This document shows, in pieces, positions 1 through 15,600 of a DNA stretch of 64,000 bases (position 1 is the first letter of the stretch; every line of letters starts with the position of its first letter). Location: assembly GCA_963662175.1 (NCBI GenBank), contig OY759218.1, positions 50,041,427-50,105,426 of the forward strand, written 5' to 3'. This DNA is from Aradus depressus. Lineage: Eukaryota; Arthropoda; Insecta; Hemiptera; Aradidae. Both the position numbers and the translations under genes were made by a program. The notes beneath the pieces are model-generated. The model saw only the letters and a list, made by a program, of their open reading frames with translations. It searched no databases and was not told where the DNA came from.

Positions 1-64
1 TGGCCTCGGCTGGGTTTCAAACCCCCGATCTTGAGCTCAGAAGGCTAGCACGCAACCGGCGCTC
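1..64 (-). mobile_element. SINE, tRNA-derived head (cut by window edge)
   Basis: On the - strand it reads the tRNA-like head with A box and B box region (GGGTTTGAAACCC) of the SINE family seen complete at 6944-7287. Confidence 0.6.
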
Positions 65-524
65 TCCTAATAATAGACTAGTAGATCCGTGGATCAGTGA
101 CCTCGTGAATATAACATACAATTGTATATATTTCATGATTTATTGGATTCATAATTGAAAGCTTCAGTGGATATAATCAATTGGTGTGTCAATATGATTC
201 TAAATAGATATAGATCCCCATCTCAGAAGAAGGGCCAGCCCTTTATTAGACCTAGTCTAACATTATCTTTATTAATATTTTGCTCGTACAATTCACAAAA
301 AACTGGAGTAATATCAAGATTTTACTTACTTGGTTATTTCTGTGCTACCCTACACTCTTCCTTTGTATAAAAAAAGTTCAAAAATAAAAGTAAATTAGAA
401 AAACACGTTATTCTACAATCACTTGTAGCAATCACTGCCTTGAAAGGACTGGAATAACTGTTATTTCAAAATATATTATTATTTAAAAACTCTATCATTT
501 AAATAATTTCTTTTAATGTAACAG

Positions 525-3500
525 GTTGAAACTGACAGGTTTCGGATTTTTGGAAATTATCGAAAAAACTGTATCGCTCAGCCAAAATATTACCTACAAG
601 AGATCATATCTGCCATTGCAATACTGGTTTAACAGTGCAAAACTTGATGCATTAAAAAATTTCATGGAGATTGAGGTAATATGATATTTTTTGGAAAAAA
701 ATAAATGAAATTGTTCTGAACTAAAGACATGATTGATTGCAGGGGCGGTTCTTTTTTTTCCATTGAAAGTATACATATAAGAGTCCCTCGCTAGCACTTA
801 GCTTCCTAGTTCTGTATTTCCTTAGTGAAGCGCAGCACCTATTGACTTTGTTTCCTCAACTCTTCTGGGACTCTTGTGGAGTAACCATCACATTCACCCA
901 GGACGTGTAGCGCCTCAATCCCTTCATGTCTTTTGCAGCATGGATCAGGAACAAGACCCACCATTGTAAAGAGATGTTTTGAACCCCGAACCAAATTATG
1001 TATGTTTGACTTGTAGATTTTCCGTTAACACCCGAAGGGTTGAACCGTTATGGGTGCGCTTTCTTCATGTGGATTCTCTGGAGATGGTTATAGGACATAT
1101 TTTAGTTGGAAATTGTTAGCTATCTTAAATTTCCGATATTGGAATTCTTTAGAAGTTGAAAGATCGAAGTGAAATTGAAAATGTAATAATATTTTTGACA
1201 GCAGAATACAGTTCCGGTGCGATATTAGTAATGCCTTAATAATGTATATGGTCTACACAGCAATTGAGTGATGAAGGGAGAGAAGGGTATAAGTCGAAAA
1301 AAAAACAATTTTATGACTCTCTTTTCGCGCAGAAAATAATATGTACGTTTCAACTCTAAATACCCTAAAATTGATTGAAAAATATGTTTACTGAGAAATA
1401 AGACTTAGCGTTTGGAGAAAAGGATACATGTTTAGTTAGTTATTGTTACTCATGCCCCGGCATTAACAACGAGATCTTATCGCCTATAAAAGGGATCATC
1501 AACCCTAAGGACATGAGCCCGACTCTACAATGGGTCCTAAATTTGGCCTACCCTAAATATTTATTCCCCTAGGTAGGGTCCTCTGACATCGTACGTGCTC
1601 GGGACCATCTCTTAATATCCCATCCAAAGGACCGCTTGCTCAAGTTTTTTTTCACCTCCCAGATAAAAAACCTAAAGGTCTCGGCCGGGTTTAGTTAAGT
1701 TAACATATTTAGTTAAACCATGTAAAAATACAACAAATATTTATTTGATTTTTATCCCTTAGCCACTTATTGAAAAAATAAATAAATATTATCATACATG
1801 AAATCTTTACAAACCCTCCTAAAAATCATCATTAAATTAAAAATAAAAATAAAAATCTGGCTAATAATCTAATCGAAAAACCTCAAAAAGTTCATATTTT
1901 CGTGGTGAGGGAGCTGTGAAACCCATGTACTCCAGACAACTTTCCAACTATTACATTACTCGATTACATTTTGCCCAAAACTGGTGTTTAAATAGGTTAT
2001 ACAGCTCCACAATCGAAGAAAATATAAAAAGCGTAGTTAAATATCAAATTTTTTTTAAGAGTTTCGAATAAATTGATTATTGGTCGAGGGATTAAAAAAA
2101 AATATTACTGTGTAGTCCACCTGATTACTGTACTCAATGTCTTCCTTGGTTGATCAAGAAGAGTTTTTCTCCTTTAATTACCCGGGCCGCTACCCAACTT
2201 TTTTGACTGTCGACTACCTGGTTGTTCGCGCTATTCCGAGCAATAACACAGTCTAAATGTTTTGTTACACTGATGGGATTATTGAACTGAATATTTAATA
2301 TTATTTTCTTATTTTTGAATTTTAGAGAAATTCGCTACGAGAATCATCATACTTTAATGCAAGGTTCGGAAGAAATTCGTCAACTTACATTGCGAACGCA
2401 ACATTTATTAATGGCGATGATATTAAAGTTACTGGAGAATTTTTCTTAAATACGGATTTGTATTTGACGAAACTTCTTGTCAATATGACACCAGGTATTT
2501 TTTTTTTATTTTTAACTTTTCGAGATATACGCAATGTTAAGTTATTTAATCCGTCAAACATTCCATGTTGTTTTAATGGGAATTGTATTTTTTCCAACTT
2601 CCTGAAATGTTAACGATTAACTGACTGAGCCTCAGCCAGCATTCGGGACTTAGATAAAAAGTTTAAAGGTTATATCGCTGACCACTCCTAGCCTCCCAGT
2701 GCACCTATATATGTTCAAGTAATAACTAGCTGTTGTGCCCAACGTTCCTAAGCACGTACTAGCTGGGATGTCCAGTGTTCCTAATCATGTACAAGCTGGG
2801 GTGACCAGCGGTGTTAAGCACGTATCTGCTGGAGTGCCCGGTATTCCTAAGCATGTACAAGCTGGGGTGACCAGCGGTGTTAAGCACTTATCTGCTGGAA
2901 TGCCCGGTGTTCCTAAGCATGTACAACCTGGGGTGACCAGCGGTGTTAAGCTCTTATCTGCCGGGATACCCGGTGTTCCTAAGCCCTTACAAGCTGGAAC
3001 CAGCGGTGCTAAGCACTTTCCCTTGGCGGATTTGGCTGCAAATCAATAGGTGTCGTCCTTATATGTTACTGGATACACATATAAATTTTCGTGTTGATAC
3101 ATTCATTCTATCGGGAGTTACCCTATTCACACACACACCTCCGCACAGACGAAAAAAGGTCTATATTTTTGCCCTGATTGCAAAATATTCGTATTCATCG
3201 CGTACCTGGGGAAGTAAAAAAAAAGCTGAGTTTAATTCGTTACTTTTCAAAAATTAAACAGTCATTGCATACAATACAAGAAATACAAATTTAATTTTAG
3301 TTTTAATTTGACCTCCTGATGGATTGATTTGTTTTTTTCCAGATACATCCGAAAAATTGTGCATGGAAGGCTCGCATAAAGATAACCGACATACAGTTTT
3401 AAACGTATGGAGAATGTATGACGATATTTCAATATCAGATATATCGTTTTCAACAAGACTAAATCACTCGAGGCTTTTTACATCGTCCCTGATTTGGCGG

Positions 3501-6500
3501 CCTGAAATAAGATCCGATTTGACGGTAGGAATAGCGTTTTTCTTTTTTAACTTGCACTTAAGAAACACTTCATTGTGTGAACAATATAAAGGAAAACGTA
3601 TGTTTTTTCAAAAATATTGTTTATTCCACAAAATAATTGGGAGTGTTTTCGGTATAGTGCTACCATCTTCGCCCACGACTTAACAAATACTGATGTGCAA
3701 GAAATGTATTTGTTAAGTCGTGGCTGAAGATGGATGGAAAGTATTCCCATATATTTTATATATTTTGTAAAATAGACAATATTTTCAAAAAACATGTTTT
3801 TCTTTATATTTTTTGTTAAGTATTTCACAATCTCTCTGGAAAATTGTGAAGTATCACTGCATTGTGTGATGAGACGACTTTAATATTTTCTTCTTTAGGA
3901 TGTTCTTCAAGTTTCTTCTAATTCTATCTTAAATTATGTTGGTGACACTGTTAATTTTTGGGCTCAATACTTTAAAAATGAAATCACCGATTCAGTGATG
4001 GATATCTGGTTTGATGCCAAACCTATATTACAAGACTTTCTTGATGATGTTCGGTAAGAAATTATCCATTTTATATTTAACTTATTATCAGTTAATAAAT
4101 AATAAATCTAGTTTGCATTATGAGGCCATTCGTGCATTTGGAACTGGTTTAAAACCGTTTTTCAGTTATAGCTTTGATCTAGTGTTAAGTTGCTTGCTCA
4201 ATAATAATTCAAATGTTCACTTCACAATCTACACGAAGTGTAGGGGAAGTTATGTAATCGGTCAACAATTCGATGCAGAGTTTTCAACGGAATTTTATGA
4301 CGTTGGTATGGAATGGCCAATTATTAAATCATTTTTTGTTTAAGGGATGTGAAATATTTTGAAGAGGACATAGACATTTTCAAGAGAGAATTTAAAGAAT
4401 CCTATGATGAAAATGAATTTTACATGCAAGATATATACGAAATGTATTTGACTCTGGCTGAAGAAATATCTTTTAAGTATAATTTTTTTCTATATTTTAG
4501 ATATGTTTGTCATTATTTTAAGAAAGTTTTCAATTTAAATTGAATGTGCTTGAATGAAGAGAGCATTTTTTAGTGTTCCGTAGATCTATGACTAGCAATA
4601 AGTCTGTCTGTCTCCTAGTGATATCTTGGAAGTACCGATATGCGTAGAATCAAAATATTCAAAAATAATTTATTAAAACATGAATATAGTCACATATGAA
4701 CTACCGAAAGGATAGGTTTAATTTGAATCGCTACAACGCGCCTTATTTATATATTTTCCCTTCAAACTTGATGATTGCGCATAGCGCATATTATAAAAAT
4801 TTTATTTATTATTGTTTTATCATTATTTGACTTTTTCTTTTTTATTCCAGGGAGAAAATGGCGCATGTTCCAAAAATTGTAAACGAACTTTGGGAAGTGA
4901 TGGGTGAAACTGGTGAAACTATTAGACAATCTATTTTATGGCTGGTAGAGTCTGTAAGTAATAAAGTAAACTCAAGAAGTAGTAATAAATACTTTTTTGA
5001 GTTTAGAACAAAAATAAAAAATAATTTTTTTTTGACATTTTCTGTTTATTCTAATAACCTTTTTTCCAAATAAAAGTTTTTGACTACTAATATAATACTA
5101 ATATTTTGGGGAGACCGAAGACAAATCTGTTTTTTTTATTCAAATCACCTTCGTCAAGTATTTATTTTTAAACAATGTGTTTTTGTACTTATTTATTTTT
5201 TTAGGTGAAAAAAGTTTACACGAAGGTTTTTGAATTTCTCAGAGGATTATTAACTGGAGAAACGATTGATAAAATTTCGGAGTATGTACAAAATATTGCT
5301 GGAAAGTATGATAAAGTAAGTTTCAATTTTTTTATGTATATATTATTGTATACAATGATGTGACGGGCAATACCATATATGTATTCAACATTTTTTATAT
5401 CAACCGTGAAAAATTATGGATATATCTACTTATTTCAAAAATTGAACTCAAACAAAAATGTTGTCTTCATCTGATTCTTATTGTTGGTAGTAGGTTATGT
5501 ACGCAATAATAGTCGATAGTTTTAGCAAAGCTCGGCTCGTAATCAGATATTTAAGGAAGGGAGGGGGATGTTTTATAACATGTTTGACCATATAGACCGA
5601 CTGCCATCGTGTTATACAACATTGTCTTATTACATCCTTTGACTATGGTCTCCAAATATGAAAAAAAAATGTGTCTGCTTATGAACACGATAACTCCCGA
5701 TAGAATGAATGTATCGAGACAACCACACCAATTGTTTTACAGCCAAATCGACCAAAGGGAAGGGGAATTAGGGGAGGCTTAACATAAAAAAACTCTAATA
5801 ACTGCCGTTATAATGAATATATCGACATACATATTTCATATGTGGATCAAAACGTCTTAATGACGAAATTTATTAACTTTCAGCGGAATCGGCAGAAGAG
5901 AAGGGGGGATCAGAGGGGGGCTGAACACGCACCCCAATAACTGCCGATGTAATAAATTTATCGACATGAAATTTCATGTTTAGAATCAAAACCCAATGAG
6001 AATATAACCTGTCAAACTTCAGTGATATCGGCTGAAGGGAAGTAGGGTTCATGGGAGGGGGCTCAATTCATAAACCCTAACAACTGCGGTTTTAATGAAT
6101 TTAAAGACATAACATTTTGTATGAGGATTTGGGAGCCCCGATGTAAGCCAACTGTTTAATATTAGCACAAACGGTCGACTGGTTTTTGAGAGGGAGCGAA
6201 AAGTGATTCAACGACTTTTTTTTTTCAGATTATAAGGGATATACACATTTCCTTTTTACAATACGTGGAGAATTTATGGGCTGAAGTTGTTGAAAGAATT
6301 GTTCAATATTGGAGTAAAACTTTGAAAAGTATTGAACCCACATTTATTCAATTCGCTCACCATATTGAATCAGTATTTTATGAAAGTAGTAAAAAAGTTT
6401 TGGGTAGGTTGTTTTAATTTTGTTAATATATTTATTTACAATTTGTACTTGTTACATTTATATAAAATAATATTTAATTATAATTTTTATTTCAGAGTTC

Positions 6501-9500
6501 TTGTATACTCAACAGTCGGAGCTTTTAAAAAGTTCTGTATTTCTTAAAAATAAGAATCTTACCAAAAACCTGGATTCATTTTATGAAGACATTACAAAAA
6601 ATGATTTCATCACCAACGTTAAGAAATATGCCAATCTATTGGTAGAATTAATCAGAGATCAGTATTTTACTGTTCTGCCATTCGGTATGATATTTTATTA
6701 TTTTATGTTTTTCTTCCCCAGCTATACGAAGTATATGGGAAGTTATGTAATCATTCAGAAACTCGATGCTAAGTTTTCAACGGAATTTCATGTTTTCCGA
6801 CCTCGACCTCTTGATAAAAAAATGTCTGTGAACACAATGATCAACACTAAAGTTTGTATGTGTACCCAAAACCCTCTAAGGACATCTATTCATTTTCAGC
6901 CAAAGGGAAGAGGGGATTAGGGGGAGGCTTAACACTAAAACTTAGAGGGCGCCGGTTGCTCAGTGGTATGTGCGTGCTTGCCTTCTGAGCAGATCGTGGG
7001 TTCGAAACCCGACCGAAGCCCTTAGTTTATTTTATCTGGGAGGTAAACAAAACTTAAGCACGCCGTCCTTCGGATGGGACGTTAAGCGATGGTCCCGAGC
7101 CTGTACGGTACGTCAGTTACCCCCTTGAAAGACCCCTTGCCCTTGGTGAATACTTTAGGGTAGGCAAAATTTAGGACTCCCTAAGTAGAGTCGGTGCTCA
7201 TGTCCACCAGAGTGACGAAAGAGCGCTCTGGTAGTAGGCGATATGACCTCGTAGTTAATGCCCGGGCATGAGTCATAATAACTAACTAACATTAAAACTT
7301 TAATTACTGTCGTTGTAATAAATACGTATGTAGACTCAAAGCTAAGGACGTCACCTATCAATTTCCAGCCTAATCATCAGATGGGGGGCGGCTCAACTCA
7401 AAAATCCGAATAACTGCTCATATATTCAGTGTATCGACATGACATTTTATATTTAAATTCAAAACCCTATCAGGATGGCACTTATTAATTTTCCTCAAAG
7501 TCGGTTGTAGAGAAAGAGGTGCATCAGAAGAGAGCTTGACTCAAAAACCCAAATAACTGCCGATGTAATGAATGCATCGATACAAAATTTAGTATGAAGA
7601 ATCAGAAGCCACTAAGTAAGTAAAATATTGAGTTTTAGCCTAAACGGTCGATGGGCTTAGGGAGAGCAAAAATCATTATTGATTAATTCGGGCTGGGGAA
7701 GTACGATGATTCACCGAATATTTTATTCTTCATAATCTGTTCATTCAATTGTTGTTAAACTAATTATTATTATTTTAGGAAATGAACTTAACCAAATTGG
7801 ATCCGAAATCGTAGAAGAAATTAAAGAACTCTACAAACTACCATTAGTAAATTTGACTATAGAGATGTCTAAGGAAGTTTACAGTAAGGTATAGTTTTGT
7901 ATATAGTTACTTTCTTATACCGTATTATAAGGAAGTGTTATAATCATCCTAGAAACTTTATGTCTTTATTATTTTAATTTGAATAATAGAGGGAATAGTT
8001 ATCTTTTAATCGATTCCTATAAACATTAAGTCGCATGCAGCTCTTCAGCATTTGTTAGCGTTTCGGTGATCCAAAACGGGAGCATTTCAAGCACTTTTAA
8101 CTCAAAAACGTCACAGTTGCGGATATAGATCCATGGGAACGTTTTTGCTTGGAATGTAATTTTTTCTTCTATATATTTTTTAGTTTTTATATAAATTTCA
8201 TATTTTTATATTTTTACATTTTCTTTATCTTATTAGATTATTGACAAATATTTGTAAATTCCATGTTAAGATAGGACTTTCTTAGGGGTCTGTGTGTCAC
8301 TTTCTTGGGTTATCTGAGGTAACCTGCGGATTGTATAAATATGTCAACCTAGCAAACTTAAATATGACTTTTGAACTTTGTGCTGAGCTGAAACTGGTTC
8401 ACTTCATGAATATATTTTTTGTGGAATTCGACAATATAAAAGTTAAACAAGTTCTTTGTTTTCATTTATTTTTATATTTCTTTTCAATTAATTTATTTTG
8501 ATTAATCTGAATTTTTAATTTTAAGAAAAGGTTGAATTATGCAGATAAACAAACAGAAAAGTTTCGCTCTCTGTTCTCTAAATATGTTATTGATTATTCA
8601 ATTGAATTGAAATAATTTTATTTCAGGTAACGTGGCTGTATAATTACTTTCAAATAAAAGAGAGATTTCAGAAATTAGTTCCAATAATCTACAATGGTAT
8701 TATTGACTATACACACACAGCCCTCGATAATGAATTAATGTAAGTAATTATTAACAAAATATTAGCTCGTGTTTATTGAAAATAATATATGGGGGACCCC
8801 AGAAACTCTCCTTGTCTTTTGTTTGCAAAGACAAATAAAATATATTATTTTACAAGTACAATTTTATGACCTATATATCTACTAATACGAAACATATGGA
8901 AACAGCTCCTCAATTATTATGCAACATAGAAAGCTAGGTGATGGATGGCTCATATGAACGGCAGATAGTGGACATTTCCACTAGGCTTGAATTTTCCATC
9001 TGATCTCCGGTTGTCACGTGACATGAGGTTCAATCACTGTCAGAAAATGGCTGGATATATTCAAGAAAGGATGTTGAAACAAAATATAAACCATGTGGGC
9101 GTTCATAGAAATATTTGCTGTTGTAGGGGAAGCGCCTAAATATTTTTTTTAATGAAAAATATATTTCCGGATGGGATGATTGCAGAGTGAGGGTCTTACA
9201 GAATAGATTTATCGGTCTCTGACGATAGAAAAATTTAGAAAATTTCCCTTTAGATGGCTATAAAGGGAAAGTGTGATTCTGTTCCAACAATGCACTACAT
9301 TATTTGAAATTTATTTTGTTGTATAATGTGCGCATTTTGCGTGATAATAGTAAATAGTGTACATTTTTTACATGAAGGGAATAAATCAAACTTTGTATTG
9401 AATAAGACTAATGTTGATTGTGTTGTGAGTAGCTAAGAGTGAGACTGGTAATGGCCAACTGAGGCAGAAGGCAAGTTTTTAAGCAAAAAATGACACAATA

Positions 9501-9688
9501 ATAATTAAGGTCAAATTTTTACCTAATTGTAGCATCACAGCTAGTAGTTCTTTTCTTAATTGTTGAACTGTTTCAGAAATCACGGAGCACGAACTAGATT
9601 CATTTTTGAGCCTGGCTTTGGTCAAATTGTTCTGGAACAGAAGTTACCCATGCCGTGGCATTCCTTCAACGAATCACCTAATTATGAG
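525..9688 (+). CDS. apolpp: Apolipophorin exons 1-12 of the window: linker before the vWD domain
   Basis: Twelve short exons (103-189 bp) encode about 567 residues. The first four read as amphipathic beta/loop sequence (for example LKLTGFGFLEIIEKTVSL). The next ones (3899-8739) read as alpha-helical sequence rich in Lys, Glu, Ile and aromatic residues. The last (9577-9688) carries RTRFIFEPGFGQIVLEQ and PMPWHSFNESPNYE, which I recognise as the conserved stretch leading into the vWD domain of insect apolipophorins. In this family such helical sequence forms part of the lipid-associated belt; that role is known for the family, not shown here. The introns hold SINE and R1 insertions. Confidence 0.85.
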
Positions 9689-12600
9689 GTACAACCATTT
9701 TGTTTATTCATTTTTCCGAATACATTTCTGCGATCTGTGTCGATTTTGTAAAAAAAAAAAATAGAAAAATAAAGAACTTGTTTAACTTTTATATCGTCTA
9801 ATTTCACAAAAATATATACATAAAGTGAACGGTTTCGGCTTTTGTGAAAGTGAAGTTTGTGCTGAAGAAGGCGTAAGCCAAAACTGGTAAATTTTGTATA
9901 TATACAATATATACATATATATATGAAGAGTTTGGAGCCAGAGCGGACCAACTGGTTGAAACTGAACAGGAAGAAAATGGCAATTGAAAATTGAGTACAT
10001 TTTGTTTATCTCCATAAATGGGCCCCAAATATTTATTTATATTTGAAATTTTAGAATAGTATTGGATGAGTGACCCCTTTTTGGGTTCTATAAAGTTTTT
10101 GAAGGCCGTATGATCCATTGTGACTTTGAAAATATATGCACAAAATATTTGTGGACTAAACTTAAAGTGCTGCTATCTATCACTGAAGTGAAGAAACTAA
10201 GTGATCCACACTGGTTTTGAAAAAAGGGAACCTATGCCAACATCAGGATGGTAATAACTCATTTTCCGAAAAATTGTGGGTTGGTCCGCTCTGGCTCCAA
10301 ACTCCTCATATTTACCTTATATATACTACTCCTCATAATTCCGAAAATTAAAACGTGTCCAAAAAGTATGGAAACGGTCCAATTTCACGAAAATTTCAAG
10401 TCTGAATGCAAAAACAAAAAACACGTGTCCAATATTTTTTCAAAAGCTATTTAACGACACCAATATCGACCCCCCCACCACACCCCCTGTGGGTGGGGCA
10501 AGGGGCAACTTTGAGAAGTTAAACGGGAACCCCTATTTTTTATTGCAGATTCTTGCATCAAAATACGTAAGTTTTGTTGGAATCATTTTTCGAAATTATT
10601 GATGAAAAGTACTCAAATTTCGAAAATTAAAACGTGTCCAAAAAGTATGGAAACGGTCCAATTTCACGAAAATGTCAGGTCCGAACGCATAAGCAAAAAA
10701 CATGTGTTCAATATTTTTTCAAAAGCTATTTAACGACCCCAATATCGACCCCCCCACCCCACCCCCTGTGTATATATATATATACCTTATATTGTCTACA
10801 ATATAAGGTTAAACAAGTTCTTTGTTTTTATTGATCTCATTAGCTTTCCACTATATGGACATAGATCGCAGTAATGTACGGACATCTCTTCTCTAAAATA
10901 AGAGGTCCGCTCTTTTGTGAAATATGGATTTTACTGCCCAACTCAAAATATAAATATATACTGCAAATTAAACTATTATATAACTGAAATTTCATGAAGA
11001 TTAAAAAAAAAAAAAAAAATGGGTTTTGTTCAGACCGAATATAAACGTTAAACAAGTTCTTTATTTTTATTTATACATTTATTAATTAAAAAACTAATTT
11101 TTTTTAAATGTAGTATTTAGAAAATTATTATTATATATTTTTACTTTGATTTATCATTTTTTCAGGAAATAGCCGAATATAAAGCATTGTTAACGATACA
11201 AAATTGTTTCGCCCCCTCTAACAAATCATTTTGGGCATTGTATTATTACTATGTTCCTCTCATAGACCCAGCGCTATGGTTTCCTCCATTTAGTAGTAAG
11301 TGCTAATTTTCTTATATGTATTTTGTAAAATAAAAAATAAAAATAAAACAAGTTTATTTTTAAAATATTGTCTATTTCACCAGAAAAAAAAAAAAAAATC
11401 ATACAGCGCCGGTTCTGGCATCACACCATCGTCAAGTTTAGCTATAAACTAGTCAAGTTTAGTTATAAACTTGGTTTAAATTAAGGACTTAGTTTATAAT
11501 TAAACCTGACGATGGCATGATGTCGATATCGGTAGTGTATGAATATATTGTTTGTGGAATATATTTTTCATTTATTACATGCAACTCTATGCACAGGCTA
11601 TATCACCTGTGAGTAATTTCTCTCCTCTTGACATTTTGAAAATGCCATTTTTCACTCTGCTCATTTGCTTTTTACGTATATTATGTGTATATGTAGTTGT
11701 AAATATACATTTTTAAATTATAGGAAAAAAAAAATTAAAAAGTACAAATGTCCAGGAAAACAAAACATGATTATTTGTACACATTCTAATATGTGTTTTT
11801 TCAATTTACTTTTCCATCTATAAGAAGTATAGGGGAAGTTATACAATCGGTCCGAAACTCAATGTTGAGTTTTTAACAGAATTTCATGTTTTCCGACCCC
11901 CTGATTCAAGAAATGAAAAACAAAAATGTTTGTGTGTCTGTGAACACGATAACTTCTGATAGAATGAATATATCATGAAACATAATTAAATCGGCCAAAT
12001 AGAAGCGAGGAATTAGGAGGGTCTTAACACAAATACTATATTAACTGCCATTGTAATGAACGTATTGACACAAAATTTCGTATGCAAATTCAAGACTTCA
12101 TAAGGAAGAAACCCTTTAAGTTTCAGCTGAATTGGCCAAAGAGAAGAGAGAGATCAGAGGGGGGCTCAACTAAAAACCCCAATAACTGGTGATGTAATAA
12201 ATGTATCGACACGAGATTTAGTATGAGGATACAGAAGTCACTATGTAAATCAACTATAGATTTTTACCCTAAAAGGTCGATTGGTTTTGGAGGGAGGGCA
12301 AAAACTTATTTGATAAATTCGTTCTGTGGGAGTACATTGCTGGTGATTCACTGACCACTTTTCATACTTATATAATTTTATTTTTTTTCAGGCCAAGCTC
12401 TGATTGTGGGAAATCAACATTTTGTCACTTTTGATGGAAACCATCTCGAAACCACTGACGATTGTCTTTATCTACTTGCAAACGATTTTATCGGAAACAC
12501 ATTTTCGTTATTTTCGAAGAACACCAAGGATGATTCCAATGTTTTAATATTGCTGTGCAAGAATAAAAAAATTACTATAGATTTTAATAAAAAGGTAAAC

Positions 12601-15600
12601 ATATCCATCTGTATGTAGGTACTAATTTTATATGTACATACTTTTTTTTTTTTAATGTATATTTATTTTTAGGTAATAAGCCTTCAAGACGTTAAAAATC
12701 TTCATTTACCACTGCAAGTAGACAGTACCTACATTTATTCTGAAGAAGGGGTCGTTTTTATTATTGATAAACATGGTTTCGAATTGCAGTGTAATTTCAA
12801 GTATGGCGTATGCAAATTTATCTTATCAGGTAAATTAAAAAATATATGTATATTATTAGAAAGTGTCCGGAATGACACAGGATGTCTGAGAAAAATTTCA
12901 GAAACGGAGGAGAAATTAGATGGGGCTTAACTCAAATTGACCCAAGGGAAGAAGGGGGTTATTGGGAGGGGGAGAAAGAGGCATATTCCCAAAATGAAGT
13001 CCCATTTTATATGTGCGTTCATAAGTCCATAAGACACCTATTGATTTTCAGCCAAATCGCCCTAAGAGAAGGGTTAAGGGAGAGCAAAATCGTAGTTGAT
13101 GATTCAACCGGTAGAAGTTCTTTGCCAAGGATTCGCTGACGACGTTTTTATTGTTTATTGAAACGTATCCTGTTTTTACTTCCCCAGCTATACGAAGCAT
13201 AAAGAAAGTTAAATAATCGTTCAAAAATTCGATGTAGAGTTTTCAACGGAATTTAAAGTTTTCCGTCCCTGATTCCGAAATGAAAAACAATATGGTTTAC
13301 CTCTGTGTGTTTTTGAACACGATAACTCCTGAAAAAATTAATGTATCGACACGACATTTTATATGTGTTATCTATTATGTCAAAGAAGATATAAGTTAAA
13401 TTCTTTGGACTAAGATTTAATTAATTTTACAGGGTGGCATTTTGGAAAAACTGCTGGTTTACTAGGGACCATGGACAATGAACCAAATACCGATTTTTTC
13501 TCTTCTAGAGGCGTTCTCTTAAAAAATAAAAGAGAATTTGCAAAGAGTTGGTCTCTTGGAGACTGTGATCGCAACCTAACTCCATACAAAACAGATGACA
13601 ACCACACCAATTCTGACATCTGTCACAGCTTATTTAATACGAAGAATTCTGCATTTTCTTCGTGTTATTCCATTGTAAGTTAAAATCAGTGGGGAAAGGG
13701 GTATTAGTCGAAAAATGCCAAATTTGAGTTAACTCCAAGACAACATTTATGAATTCATTTTTAATATCAGTGTAATAGGATATATTTCAAAGTGTGATTA
13801 TCAATTTTTATTACCATCGTGAAATGGGATTTCATCTCGAAAGTTTCTCTATAATTTGGGGAAAGTGGTATAATGGGTAATAAAGATTTGACATAAGAAC
13901 ATTTTTTGTCTAATTTAAATAATAAATTGATTTAATCAACCAAAAGTGTTTTGTTACGTTTGGTGCAATTAAATAATACAACCTATACATCCTAAAAATA
14001 TTTGGTTATATCTATTCGGCTAAAAAACTGTGTAAGTAGTTTGTATTGTTTCGGGTACTGCACTGTCTGTACTATCTTACACTTAAACAAATACAAACCC
14101 AGAAATACATACATTATCTTTACAATACTTGTCACATATCCCCCCACGAAGGTTGAAGAGAAGATGGAACCGCGACTTATTGCCACCATGAATCATATTC
14201 GTTATTATTATTTCCCGACAATACTTTCCTTTACTTTTATTGCCTCTCTTACTACCCATCCATCAAAATTGTCTTTCAATTTCTTTTTATTTCTTTTATT
14301 TTTATTCTTTTGTTTTTGTCCTTGTAATTTTCGTCCCGAGGATCTACCACTGGGTGGCCTTCCTCTCACTCCACCATATATGTCTGAACATCATAGATGC
14401 TGATCGTTTTACACCCAGCAACAGTTAGTTGTATCTTTATAAATATAAAACAAAATATATATATATATCACATACATATTCGGTTAGAAACTTGTAAAAG
14501 AAAAGTATTTTCAAGTCAAAAAAGTATTGGCGCACCTGGAAATTATTTAATTTTTTACAAAAACTCTTTTTAGTAAAAAAAATAATTGCAAACTTATGTT
14601 TCTTTATGCTAACTGTGATGATGATTCTTAGGATACTTCTCAGAAAACAAGATATTGGTTGTAAATTGGCACCCAGCATCTTAAAGCACCTTCCCTAATC
14701 CAGTTATTGTAATAATGTTATAAAGATTTACTTTGTATTTTATAGGTTGATTCAAGGCCTTATTTTGAACTTTGTCATAGACAACATTTTGACATTTATG
14801 GTGAAGAATTTTGTACTTCTGCTTTTGCTTACGTTGAAGCTTGCAAAAACGAATTAATACCCCTCAGACTTCCAACAAGCTGTGTAATGTATGTATTCAA
14901 TGTCACTTCTCTATGATAAATGAAAGCACGAACTTATTCAACTTTTATATTTTCTAATTTCACAAAAATAGATACATACATAAAGTGTAGCGGTTTCGGC
15001 TTACGCCATCAGTGAACTTTTGAACTTTGTGTTGACGATGTCGTATACCAAAACTGTATACATATACATATATCCATCATCCATATATCCATCATCCATA
15101 TATTTATCATCCATATATATATCTCCATTATATACTAGTTTCGGTATACGCCATCTGATCAATTTGACAATATAAACGTTAAACGAATTTGTATGTATAT
15201 CAGTGCCTATTTATCCCTGAGGCAAATGAGGCAGCCGATCAAAAAAATTAAACAGCGATAAATTGGAAAAAGTTCCTTCTATCAGTTTTTAAAAGTGTAT
15301 TTTGTGATCATTGTTTATTCTAGAAATTTCTAATGGGTTTTCTGGAAAGTTCGATACCTTTCTATGAGTTTCTAGAAAGTTCTATTCAAATTGTGGATGA
15401 GTTACTGAATTTTTCCGGAAACTTGTAGATTCTAGATTTTTCGATGGTTTCTATGAAGTTCTATTGGATTTTTCTAGAAACTTTCGAGAAACACGCTGGA
15501 AAATTTAATGACATTCTATAAGATTCTAGAATTTTCAAGTGTATTATATAAATTATTGAAAATAAAGTTGAGGTAAATATTGAAAAAAATAATTCAAGGG

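Noticed and set aside
2735..3257. 104-codon ORF with PKHVQAGV repeats as a secreted repeat protein
   Set aside because: It is an intronic minisatellite with no signal peptide and the same family occurs in a Helitron.
6949..7025. True tRNA gene
   Set aside because: A and B boxes are present, but the acceptor and anticodon stems do not close and the sequence continues into a SINE body with target duplications.
14002..14428. ORFs of 62-133 codons in the intron before exon 14746
   Set aside because: Hydrophobic low-complexity translation of AT-rich intron; no start context or domain.
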